A DNA stretch of 23,497 bases, taken from NCBI GenBank assembly GCA_036720245.1, contig DAIMNI010000032.1, forward strand, positions 1-23,497, given 5' to 3'. Position 1 is the stretch's first letter, and the number at the start of each line of letters is the position of its first letter. This document shows, in pieces, positions 1 to 4,577 of the stretch. A program made the position numbers and the translations under genes. The notes beneath the pieces were generated by a model. It saw only the letters and a list, made by a program, of their open reading frames with translations, was not told where the DNA came from and searched no databases. The DNA is from JAAZMA01 sp036720245 (GTDB taxonomy: Bacteria > Bacillota > Clostridia > Tissierellales > Tepidimicrobiaceae).

Positions 1-57
1 GATTTCTTTTGTTTTATTTAAAAAATTGTTCTTGACATATTACCAGATAGCTTCCTA

Positions 58-330
58 TTACACCTGATATATGTTTTCAATCTTATTTGTTAATACATCT
101 ATTAATCTATAGTTTTCCTTAAGCTCTTTTAATTTAAATTCTAATTGCTTATTGGTTATCTTTAAAACTTCGCCATAGGTGTTACTCATAATAACCTCAT
201 CTTCCCCAAATTCCTTTACCTGCTCCTCCCAATATTCTATGTCTTCTTTGATTTGTTCTATATCTTTTTCTATATACATATTTAGTGATTGAAGCTTATA
301 GATCATTATTGATATATCTGAACCTTTCAT
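58..330 (-). CDS. hypothetical coiled-coil protein, 90 aa
   Basis: I do not recognise this gene. It starts at ATG 330 behind an AAAGGGGAG ribosome binding site. The product is highly charged and almost entirely helix-forming: residues about 10-85 are rich in Glu, Lys, Leu and Ile with heptad-like spacing, suggesting a small coiled coil without a signal peptide or membrane segment. It is divergent from the DUF3892-like gene to its right and lies inside the sigK-intervening element. Small coiled-coil proteins of this kind are common in clostridial prophages and integrative elements, but no function follows from that. Confidence 0.6.
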   Translation of the reverse strand: MKGSDISIMIYKLQSLNMYIEKDIEQIKEDIEYWEEQVKEFGEDEVIMSNTYGEVLKITNKQLEFKLKELKENYRLIDVLTNKIENIYQV

Positions 331-428
331 TTAAATCTCCCCTTTCTTATTATTTTATGAGGCTATGAATTTGTCCTATGCTATAGATATTTGACTTCCT
401 TTATCTTTACTTATGATATAATTTTCTT

Positions 429-697
429 GAGCCTACCAAATAACTTATGAGGTGATAACAATAGCTAGAAAAAGAGTTTCTGTTACTCAAGAAAACGATA
501 CTGGTAGAAATACAAGATTTAAGGATAATTACAATGGTAGATCAATGACTACTAAACAGTTCGTAAATGAAATTAAAGCTGGTAACTATCCCAATCATCA
601 TGTTAGAAACATAAATGGCGTGGATACCCCTGTTTCTAACCCTGATAAAACCAAAAATAATAATTTAGGTTAAAACTATTTACTATTTGGTAGGCTC
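429..697. repeat. 14-bp inverted repeat bracketing the DUF3892-like gene
   Basis: GAGCCTACCAAATA at 429-442 is repeated exactly in inverted orientation at 684-697. The right arm is also the last codons of the 43-aa minus-strand gene (Glu-Pro-Thr-Lys before the stop). The left arm, read on the plus strand, gives the same Leu-Glu-Pro-Thr-Lys-stop, which suggests the left copy is a relic of a second copy of that gene in opposite orientation. The arms could form a stem in a transcript running through the DUF3892-like gene. Confidence 0.6.
452..673 (+). CDS. DUF3892-like small basic protein
   Basis: The product is a small basic, Asn-rich protein with 'GRNTRFKDN', 'TKQFVNEIKAGNY' and 'VRNINGVDTPVSNPD' segments that resemble the DUF3892 family found in clostridial mobile elements. 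Function is unknown. The start is uncertain. The frame opens at GTG 452, but that codon sits inside the only good Shine-Dalgarno sequence (GAGGTGATA, 450-458). The spacing rule puts initiation at the ATA codon at 461, giving Met-Ala-Arg-Lys-Arg. Two other genes of this element have a GGTG-type ribosome binding site a few bases before a non-ATG start (TTG 1207 and TTG 2552), so an ATA start is plausible but unproven. The gene lies between the arms of a 14-bp inverted repeat. Confidence 0.6.
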   Translation: MITIARKRVSVTQENDTGRNTRFKDNYNGRSMTTKQFVNEIKAGNYPNHHVRNINGVDTPVSNPDKTKNNNLG

Positions 698-814
698 TAA
701 TATCACCTTGTAACCTTCATATTCCACGATCTCCTTATCAGTAATTATTGCAATAACCTCACTATCTGAATTTGTAATAATTATGCTTTCAAGTTCTTTG
801 TCCCCAACTTCCAT
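683..814 (-). CDS. hypothetical 43-aa protein downstream of XRE regulator
   Basis: A 43-codon frame starts at ATG 814 with a near-ideal ribosome binding site (GGAGGTG, 7 nt upstream). The product is acidic, reads as alternating beta/alpha (IIITNSD, VIAIITDKEIVEYEGYKVIL) and ends Glu-Pro-Thr-Lys. It follows the minus-strand XRE gene (851-1054) by 36 bp and is probably co-transcribed with it. The leader is nearly identical to that of the small gene at 1905-2111, so the two occupy equivalent positions in two duplicated regulator modules although the proteins differ. Function unknown. It is one of several peptides in this element small enough to be a recombination directionality factor, but nothing in the sequence proves that. 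Confidence 0.6.
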   Translation of the reverse strand: MEVGDKELESIIITNSDSEVIAIITDKEIVEYEGYKVILEPTK

Positions 815-851
815 CCCCTGCACCTCCTTCAAATTATTTATATAAGATTAT
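812..851. repeat. 40-bp direct repeat, copy 1
   Basis: This 40-bp block matches 2109-2148 at 38 of 40 positions in the same orientation. In both places it spans the end of a minus-strand XRE gene, a short gap, the GGAGGTG ribosome binding site and the ATG of a small gene. It indicates duplication or recombinational shuffling of regulatory modules. Confidence 0.85.
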
Positions 852-1054
852 TATGCTGTCCTATCATCCAATAACTCTGCCACTGGTGCTCCTAAGGCTT
901 TGGCTATTCTTTTTATTTCTTCCACATTTGGAATGCTTTTTGAATTCTCCCAATCTGATATTGTAGTCTGTGGAATTAATGATTTTTTGCCAAGTTCTGT
1001 TTGGCTCATTTTATGTTCAAGTCTTAAAGCCCTAATCCTATCTCCTAATTGCAT
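851..1054 (-). CDS. XRE-family transcriptional regulator (Cro-like), 67 aa
   Basis: A single Cro/CI-type helix-turn-helix domain fills the protein. Residues 4-60 show the usual pattern, including 'MSQTELGKKSLIPQTTISDWENSKSIPNVEEIKRIAKALG', which I break here as MSQTELGKKS, then IPQTTISDWENSKSIPN, then the helix to ALG. A hydrophobic tail ends in DDRTA. There is no oligomerisation domain, as in phage Cro or small plasmid repressors. It starts at ATG 1054 behind AGGAGG. A perfect sigma-A promoter lies 40-70 bp upstream and is overlapped by two copies of a palindromic operator, so auto- or cross-regulation with the divergent XRE gene at 1207 is likely. Confidence 0.9.
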   Translation of the reverse strand: MQLGDRIRALRLEHKMSQTELGKKSLIPQTTISDWENSKSIPNVEEIKRIAKALGAPVAELLDDRTA

Positions 1055-1072
1055 TATCTTTCCTCCTATCCT

Positions 1073-1136
1073 TAACGGTGTATCGTTATTTTTAATTATA
1101 TATTATAGTTTCGGAATTGTCAACGATATATCGTTA
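1073..1136. promoter_or_regulatory. paired palindromic operators between divergent XRE genes
   Basis: TAACGGTGTATCGTTA (1073-1088) and CAACGATATATCGTTA (1121-1136) are two versions of one site. The second contains the perfect 14-bp palindrome AACGATATATCGTT. One covers the -35 element of the minus-strand promoter and the other lies at its start point, as expected for a repressor of the 851-1054 gene. Which of the two XRE proteins binds is not decided by the sequence. Confidence 0.7.
1095..1123 (-). promoter_or_regulatory. sigma-A promoter for the 851-1054 regulator
   Basis: On the minus strand TTGACA (1118-1123) is separated by exactly 17 bp from TATAAT (1095-1100). Both hexamers match consensus perfectly, so this strong promoter must be held down by the overlapping operators. 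Confidence 0.85.
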
Positions 1137-1206
1137 ATACTTTATAAGCTTTTTTGATATAATTTATTTACCGATTGACCGTTACTATATTAAGGTGGTG
1201 CTAATC

Positions 1207-1443
1207 TTGACTATTGCTAATGCTACTGCTCAAAGAATATTAGATTTATGCCAAGAAAATAATATTAGTATAAATAAACTTGCTAACCTATCAGGGATTA
1301 CTCAGTCAACTTTAAATAGCATTGTTAATGGAGAGAGTAAAAATCCCCAACTTAAAACTGTCGTAAAAATTTGTTACGGCTTAGACATATCTTTAAAGAC
1401 ATTCTTTGATAGCTATATCTTTGATAACATAGATGCTTTCTAA
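1207..1443 (+). CDS. XRE-family transcriptional regulator, 78 aa
   Basis: The product is a small helix-turn-helix protein of the Cro/CI class. Residues about 7-65 contain 'NISINKLANLSGITQSTL' and 'IVNGESKNPQLKTVVKICYG', the typical second and third helices and the following helix. The frame stays open to GTG 1195, but that codon overlaps the AAGGTGG ribosome binding site (1193-1199). TTG 1207 is the better start, 7 nt downstream. It is divergent from the XRE gene at 851-1054 and shares the operator region. A TATAAT at 1158-1163 may be its -10. The next gene begins 23 bp after its stop, so the two probably form one transcript. Confidence 0.85.
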   Translation: MTIANATAQRILDLCQENNISINKLANLSGITQSTLNSIVNGESKNPQLKTVVKICYGLDISLKTFFDSYIFDNIDAF

Positions 1444-1466
1444 ATATATCTAAGGAGTGTGATTTA

Positions 1467-1946
1467 ATGGCTAAATATCTATGGGACTTAAATCTTGATG
1501 AAATCCCTTTGAGTTGGGAAAATGTCTATCAAGATGCTTTGGCCAATTATCCAGATGGAGAATTAATTCCATCTGATGAATCTTGGGATGACATTCAAAG
1601 AAATTACTTTTTCCATTCAGTAAAATATAGACAACTAATAATTGAAACTTTTAATAAATATAAAACTAATGCAATTGAACTAATGGGCAAAAAACACTCT
1701 TTAGATTTTAAAGATTTTATTAACCAAATTATAAAAACAGATGTTATACTTTATAATCTTCTATTTGATTGGATTTGTGATGAAGATTCTTTTGACATAA
1801 GTAGTTTTAATCCAAACAATTTTTATAACAATATAGTAAATTATGAATTTTATTTTAAAGATAACTCTGATCTTAATGGCTTTGAACAAATTGAAAGTCT
1901 AAAATTAATCAATTTTATTTGTTATAAAAAGCCCATTATTTTCTAA
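1467..1946 (+). CDS. hypothetical acidic protein, 159 aa
   Basis: Not recognised. It starts at ATG 1467 behind AAGGAG and follows the XRE gene at 1207-1443 by 23 bp, so it is probably in the same transcript. The product is acidic and rich in Asn, Asp, Phe, Tyr and Trp. The N-terminal 50 residues (LWDLNLDEIPLSWENVYQDA) look like an ordered domain with conserved-looking Trp residues. No membrane segment is seen. An XRE gene immediately followed by an unrelated small cytosolic protein can be an antitoxin-toxin pair, but that is only positional. The last 42 bp overlap the convergent gene at 1905-2111, and the C-terminal residues there look like antisense of that gene, so the natural C-terminus may have been lost when the second regulator module arrived. 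Confidence 0.6.
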   Translation: MAKYLWDLNLDEIPLSWENVYQDALANYPDGELIPSDESWDDIQRNYFFHSVKYRQLIIETFNKYKTNAIELMGKKHSLDFKDFINQIIKTDVILYNLLFDWICDEDSFDISSFNPNNFYNNIVNYEFYFKDNSDLNGFEQIESLKLINFICYKKPIIF

Positions 1947-2111
1947 GGTTAATTCAATAAAACTTATTGCTTTGAAAAAATCAACATCTGCTGGAAGTCC
2001 TTTTTTAAGCCTTATTGCAGTATTTTTTCCTACACCTAGGTTTTCAGTCATGGTCTGTATATACATTTTTTCTAGGGCTTCCTGTACTGCCTTTTTTAAA
2101 TCCTCACCCAT
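1905..2111 (-). CDS. hypothetical small protein, possible DNA-binding, 68 aa
   Basis: The start is ATG 2111 with GGAGGTG upstream. The GTG at 2120 in the same frame is part of that ribosome binding site. Residues about 5-45 (AVQEALEKMYIQTMTENLGV, then GKNTAIRLKKGLPAD) could form a short helix-turn-helix. It lies downstream of the XRE gene at 2145-2378 in the position held by the 43-aa gene in the first module, with an almost identical leader. Function unknown; excisionase-like or accessory regulator roles are only guesses. Confidence 0.6.
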   Translation of the reverse strand: MGEDLKKAVQEALEKMYIQTMTENLGVGKNTAIRLKKGLPADVDFFKAISFIELTLENNGLFITNKID

Positions 2112-2148
2112 CCCCTGCACCTCCTTCGAATTATTTATATAAAATTAT
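2109..2148. repeat. 40-bp direct repeat, copy 2
   Basis: Second copy of the block at 812-851, 38 of 40 positions identical. It again joins the 3' end of a minus-strand XRE gene (shared C-terminal Ala-stop) to the ribosome binding site and start codon of a small downstream gene. Confidence 0.85.
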
Positions 2149-2378
2149 GCTATGTGGTCATCATTTGTTTCCAGTGTGGAAACCTCATCATCAAAAAAAA
2201 TATCTTCTATAGGCATATCTAAATATTTAGATATTAAATTAGCTTCTTCAAGTGAAAACTTGATTAATCCACTTTCTTTTTTGTAATATGCAGCTTTTGT
2301 TTTAAGTCCTATAACTTTTGCCATATCTAACGCTGATATATTTCTTTGGTTTCTAAGCTCCCTTAAATTTTCATACAT
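2145..2378 (-). CDS. XRE-like regulator (Cro-like), 77 aa
   Basis: An N-terminal helix-turn-helix of the phage XRE type covers residues 3-60 (MYENLRELRNQRNISALDMA, then KVIGLKTKAAYYKKESGLIK, then SLEEANLISKYLDMPIEDIF). An acidic tail of about 17 residues follows. The Lys-rich recognition-helix region with Ala-Ala-Tyr-Tyr-Lys-Lys is typical of small phage Cro-like proteins. It starts at ATG 2378 behind AAAGGAGG. A perfect consensus promoter lies 44-72 bp upstream, crossed by TCCATTTTAGCA/TCCATTATGGA-type repeats. It is divergent from the repressor-like gene at 2552. Confidence 0.85.
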   Translation of the reverse strand: MYENLRELRNQRNISALDMAKVIGLKTKAAYYKKESGLIKFSLEEANLISKYLDMPIEDIFFDDEVSTLETNDDHIA

Positions 2379-2394
2379 ACTTTTACCTCCTTTG

Positions 2395-2507
2395 TTTCCA
2401 TTTTAGCAACCTTATAAATACATTATAATATCTATTATGGAAACTGTCAACCCCTTTATAAAATAAATATCCATTTTAGCATATCTATTTATTTTCCATT
2501 ATGGATA
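2395..2507. promoter_or_regulatory. operator array between divergent XRE genes
   Basis: Four related sites are seen: TTTCCATTTTAGC (2395-2407), CTATTATGGAAAC (2432-2444), TATCCATTTTAGCATA (2468-2483) and TTTCCATTATGGATA (2493-2507). The last is an almost perfect inverted repeat around TCCAT/ATGGA. The second falls in the -10/-35 spacer of the minus-strand promoter, and the last lies just before a TATAAT (2511-2516) that may serve the plus-strand gene at 2552. The layout resembles a lambdoid-type switch with one repressor binding several operators. Confidence 0.7.
2422..2450 (-). promoter_or_regulatory. sigma-A promoter for the 2145-2378 regulator
   Basis: TTGACA (2445-2450) and TATAAT (2422-2427) on the minus strand are separated by 17 bp, a perfect match to the vegetative consensus. 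Confidence 0.85.
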
Positions 2508-2551
2508 TTGTATAATTAAACTAATTCATCCTGTAGAAAGCGGTGATAATA

Positions 2552-2935
2552 TTGAGAATAAGAGACTTGAGAAATGAATTTGGATTAACCCAAGAAGAGC
2601 TTGGGAAAAAAATAGGACAAACAAAATCTAATATTTCCAAATATGAAACTGGTTCATTAGAGCCAGGAATAGATACACTTAGAGAACTAGCCAAAATATT
2701 TAATGTCTCTTTGGACTATTTAATGGGAGAATCTGATATAAGAAACCCATATGTAGAAATGTCCATTAAGGAAGAGTACAAAGATGAAATTAAGGCTTTG
2801 GATAAATTTAGACAAATAATGATTGATAAAGGATTTGACTATGAGAATAAGACGTGCCAAGAGCTAGCTGATATAGTAGCTAAACATATTAAAATACAGG
2901 AACTATTAAATGATAGCAATAGTAAAAGCAATTAA
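2552..2935 (+). CDS. XRE-family repressor (CI-like), 127 aa
   Basis: Residues 1-60 form a canonical Cro/CI helix-turn-helix (LRNEFGLTQEELGKKIGQ, then SNISKYETGSLEPGIDTL, then LAKIFNVSLDYLMGESD). Residues about 70-127 are a helical, charged tail that may dimerise. There is no Ala-Gly cleavage site or Ser/Lys peptidase domain of the LexA/CI autoprotease type. The frame opens at GTG 2543, but TTG 2552 is preferred because the GGTGAT Shine-Dalgarno lies at 2542-2547. It faces the Cro-like gene at 2145-2378 across the operator array and is the likely master repressor of module 2. Confidence 0.9.
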   Translation: MRIRDLRNEFGLTQEELGKKIGQTKSNISKYETGSLEPGIDTLRELAKIFNVSLDYLMGESDIRNPYVEMSIKEEYKDEIKALDKFRQIMIDKGFDYENKTCQELADIVAKHIKIQELLNDSNSKSN

Positions 2936-2957
2936 CCATAAGTTAACTGCTTTTACT
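2921..2957. terminator. bidirectional terminator between convergent genes
   Basis: AGTAAAAGCAATTAAC (2921-2936) pairs with GTTAACTGCTTTTACT (2942-2957) at 15 of 16 positions around a 5-nt loop. The stop codons of both convergent genes (2935 plus strand, 2943 minus strand) lie in or next to the arms. The stem is AT-rich but has T-rich arms in both directions. Confidence 0.65.
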
Positions 2958-3083
2958 CCTTACAATTTTAGCCTCCTCATTCGCTATAGACACTAGCAAT
3001 TGTTTTATCTCTTTGTTAGTTTTATTCTCAAATGCTTTTTGTATTATATTTAAATTTTTTATGTAGCCTATATCCTTCACCAC
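2943..3083 (-). CDS. hypothetical 46-aa protein with LexA-type promoter
   Basis: A 46-codon frame starts at GTG 3083, with AAAGGGGG 6 nt upstream; a second GTG follows directly at 3080. The product is a charged, helix-forming peptide (IGYIKNLNIIQKAFENKTNK, then EIKQLLVSIANEEAKIVRSK) with no membrane segment. I do not recognise it. Its promoter carries two LexA-like boxes, so expression should rise on DNA damage. It converges on the repressor gene at 2552 and shares a terminator with it. In an element without a visible LexA-like autoprotease, an SOS-induced small protein could act as antirepressor, excision factor or growth inhibitor; none of these is shown by sequence. Confidence 0.6.
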   Translation of the reverse strand: MVKDIGYIKNLNIIQKAFENKTNKEIKQLLVSIANEEAKIVRSKSS

Positions 3084-3114
3084 TACATGCCCCCTTTATG
3101 AATTATTACAGTGG

Positions 3115-3162
3115 CGAACGTATGTTTAAGACTATTATAACAAACATCTGTTCTAATTGCAA
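3115..3162 (-). promoter_or_regulatory. promoter with two LexA/DinR-like boxes
   Basis: On the minus strand TTGCAA (3157-3162) and TATAAT (3134-3139) are spaced 17 bp apart. CGAACGTATGTTTA (3115-3128) covers the predicted start point, and AGAACAGATGTTTG (minus strand, 3141-3154) fills the spacer. Both follow the Gram-positive LexA pattern CGAAC-N4-GTTYG with one or two mismatches. A further half site, GTTCGCCA at 3178-3185, is the inverted copy of TGGCGAAC at 3112-3119. Confidence 0.65.
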
Positions 3163-3253
3163 TACATATTTTTATTAGTTCGCCATTTTATAAGCAATAC
3201 TTTTGTCTTGCATGATTATTTAAATATTTTTTAAGACTTAGCGGTGGAAATTA

Positions 3254-3280
3254 AAAGCACTGCCAATTAGGCAATGCTTT
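3254..3280. terminator. terminator-like hairpin
   Basis: AAAGCACTGCC (3254-3264) pairs with GGCAATGCTTT (3270-3280) at 10 of 11 positions around AATTA. It lies directly before the left arm of the 14-bp inverted repeat. No gene on either strand clearly ends into it, so it may end a transcript of the small regulatory region or belong to a structured RNA. Confidence 0.4.
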
Positions 3281-3362
3281 CTATATAACAGGGTGAAGAA
3301 ATATGCTGAACTTATAGGAAACTATAAGAACTAGGGGATAAAAAGCCCCTAAGATAACAATA

Positions 3363-3524
3363 TTGAATTTAGGTAAAGTGTCTGATATAACTCAACGACT
3401 AGCAAATAGTCCAGCTGTTAAAATAGCTGAAAATTTCAATGCACAAGAACAAAGATTTAATGAACTATTCAACCCAACTAGAGGAGTGATTGACTCAATA
3501 AGAAAACAAGAAGAAACCATAGGT
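3363..3524 (+). pseudogene. ORF fragment, candidate 5' exon of an intron-split gene
   Basis: From TTG 3363 a coding-like frame gives 54 residues (LGKVSDITQRLANSPAVKIA, then ENFNAQEQRFNELFNPTRGV, then IDSIRKQEETIG) before two more codons and a stop at 3528-3530. Composition looks like a genuine helical protein. There is no convincing ribosome binding site, because the 5' side is occupied by stable hairpins. The frame ends exactly where the group I intron-like RNA is predicted to begin. Joining it to 3714 adds only about nine codons before a stop at 3741, so the host gene seems truncated even if splicing occurs. Not recognised as a known family. Confidence 0.4.
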
Positions 3525-3713
3525 AAGTAAAATTGCCCCTATATTGAGTAATCTTTATAGTGCATCGGGTAAATTCATAGAAACCCCTAACGTAAAGCCG
3601 AGGGCAACTATGAGCCAAGCTAGAAGAATTCATATCAAAGTATTCTAGAAGGTGCAACGCATAGGCAGTGCGGAGTGATACCAATAACCTGCCCACGAAC
3701 ACCCGGCACCCTG
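3525..3713 (+). ncRNA. compact group I intron-like RNA, about 189 nt
   Basis: The stretch can be folded into the group I core in the right order. P1: exon GGT (3522-3524) plus AA pairs with TTGCC (3533-3537), placing a U-G wobble at the predicted 5' splice site. P3: TGCAT (3561-3565) with GTGCG (3668-3672). P4: TTCATAG (3574-3580) with CTATGAG (3608-3614). P5: CCCC with GGG. P6 is extended by the perfect CTAGAA/TTCTAG stem (3620-3625, 3643-3648). P7: GGCAG (3664-3668) with CTGCC (3689-3693). The segments AAATTCATAGAAACC and GGGCAACTATGAGCCAAGC closely match the conserved P and Q elements of IC3-type introns such as that of Azoarcus tRNA-Ile. G3713 would be the terminal G. P8 and P9 are very small, and P3 and P7 compete for one base, so the 3' part is weak. 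There is no homing endonuclease gene. Confidence 0.55.
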
Positions 3714-3772
3714 TTATATATGTATATTATATCATATTATTGAATAATTATTAATACATTGGAGGTAAAATT

Positions 3773-4111
3773 ATGAATAATGAAGATAAAATTTATGATT
3801 TATTAGAAAAAGTATATATCGAGTTACAAGATACTAAAAAAGAATTAGGCGAAGTTAAAGAAAATCAAATTTCAATGCAGGGTAAGCTTAATAATCTGGA
3901 TAAGAAAGTAGATACTAACCATAGCAAAACTATAGATAATTTTAATGAGATTAAAGACCAAATTCACGAACTAGATACTAAAAATACTGCTAATCATATT
4001 GCTACAAATACTAGGTTAGATAAAGTATCAGATGACTTGGAGTTTCTTACTCATAAAGAATTTCAAGCTGAAAAAGAAATTTTTAGACTTAAGAAAAAAA
4101 TTGTTAAATAG
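3773..4111 (+). CDS. coiled-coil protein, 112 aa (paralogue 1)
   Basis: Starts at ATG 3773 behind GGAGG. After a short N-terminal motif shared with the next gene (DKIYDLLEKVYIELQ, residues 5-19) the whole protein is heptad-like, with repeated Asn-His and Leu-Asp segments (KLNNLDKKVDTNH, LDTKNTANHIATNTRLDKV). No signal peptide or membrane segment is present. It is the first gene of a likely three-gene unit with 4147-4521 and the PIN/membrane protein at 4578. Proteins of this type are frequent in clostridial mobile elements and have no assigned function. The conserved N-terminus and variable coil suggest an oligomerising adaptor. Confidence 0.75.
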   Translation: MNNEDKIYDLLEKVYIELQDTKKELGEVKENQISMQGKLNNLDKKVDTNHSKTIDNFNEIKDQIHELDTKNTANHIATNTRLDKVSDDLEFLTHKEFQAEKEIFRLKKKIVK

Positions 4112-4146
4112 ACTATATAAAAAATATAAAGATAGGAGGCAACCTT

Positions 4147-4521
4147 ATGGATAGTAATGATAAAATTTATGACCTATTAGAAAAGGTTTATATTGAGTTA
4201 CAGGAAACTAGGGGAGAATTAAAAGATTTTAAAGAGGAAGCTAATGCTAGATTTAATAAGGTAGATGACAAGTTTAATGAGGTAGATACTAGATTTAGTG
4301 GTTTAGAAAACGAGCTAAAAGATTTTAGAAAAGAAACTAATACTAGATTTGACACTTTAGAAAATAAAATAGATGATATTGAGGTCCATAATGCTGATAG
4401 GCATGTTACTATTAATGGGGATTTGAGAAAAATTAAGGCTGGATTATCTAAGATAGAAATAGTTACTGCTGATAATTGGGGGGATATTGCAAGGCTTAAG
4501 GCTAGAAAGAGAACAAGATAG
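4147..4521 (+). CDS. coiled-coil protein, 124 aa (paralogue 2)
   Basis: Starts at ATG 4147 behind AGGAGG, 35 bp after paralogue 1. The N-terminal motif DKIYDLLEKVYIELQ is identical to that of its neighbour; the rest diverges. Residues 25-90 contain an 11-residue-type repeat around 'ARFNKVDDKFNEVDTRFSGL' and 'TNTRFDTLENKIDDIE', a pattern seen in trimeric or tetrameric coiled coils. The C-terminus is basic (LKARKRTR), so nucleic-acid or membrane-surface contact is possible. Tandem duplication with divergence is clear; function is unknown. It is 56 bp upstream of the PIN/membrane gene and probably co-transcribed. Confidence 0.75.
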   Translation: MDSNDKIYDLLEKVYIELQETRGELKDFKEEANARFNKVDDKFNEVDTRFSGLENELKDFRKETNTRFDTLENKIDDIEVHNADRHVTINGDLRKIKAGLSKIEIVTADNWGDIARLKARKRTR

Positions 4522-4577
4522 GCTAATTATTCCATTCCAGTTTTATATATGAATTAAATGGAAAGGGGGCTAAGTAA

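Larger units (their letters stand above)
3282..3720. repeat. 14-bp inverted repeat bounding a 439-bp segment, MITE-like
   Basis: TATATAACAGGGTG (3282-3295) is repeated exactly inverted as CACCCTGTTATATA (3707-3720). If the outer TA is a target duplication the segment would look like a miniature inverted-repeat element; the AT-rich flanks make this uncertain. Inside are two perfect hairpins (CTTATAG-GAAA-CTATAAG at 3311-3328 and TAGGGG/CCCCTA at 3332-3351), an ORF fragment and the intron-like RNA. An alternative reading is that the arms pair to close one large structured RNA. Confidence 0.5.

Noticed and set aside
1..57. sigK 3' half or second attachment site at the left edge
   Set aside because: No region 3/4 sigma sequence and no copy of the junction sequence is present.
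900..1157. 85-codon plus-strand frame
   Set aside because: It is the antisense shadow of the XRE gene at 851-1054 and runs through its promoter and operators.
3478..3702. 74-codon minus-strand frame across the intron-like RNA
   Set aside because: It has no convincing start context, and the plus strand shows conserved RNA motifs instead.
3282..3720. Complete IStron or IS605-type element
   Set aside because: No TnpA or TnpB coding sequence is present; only the intron-like RNA and inverted repeats are seen.
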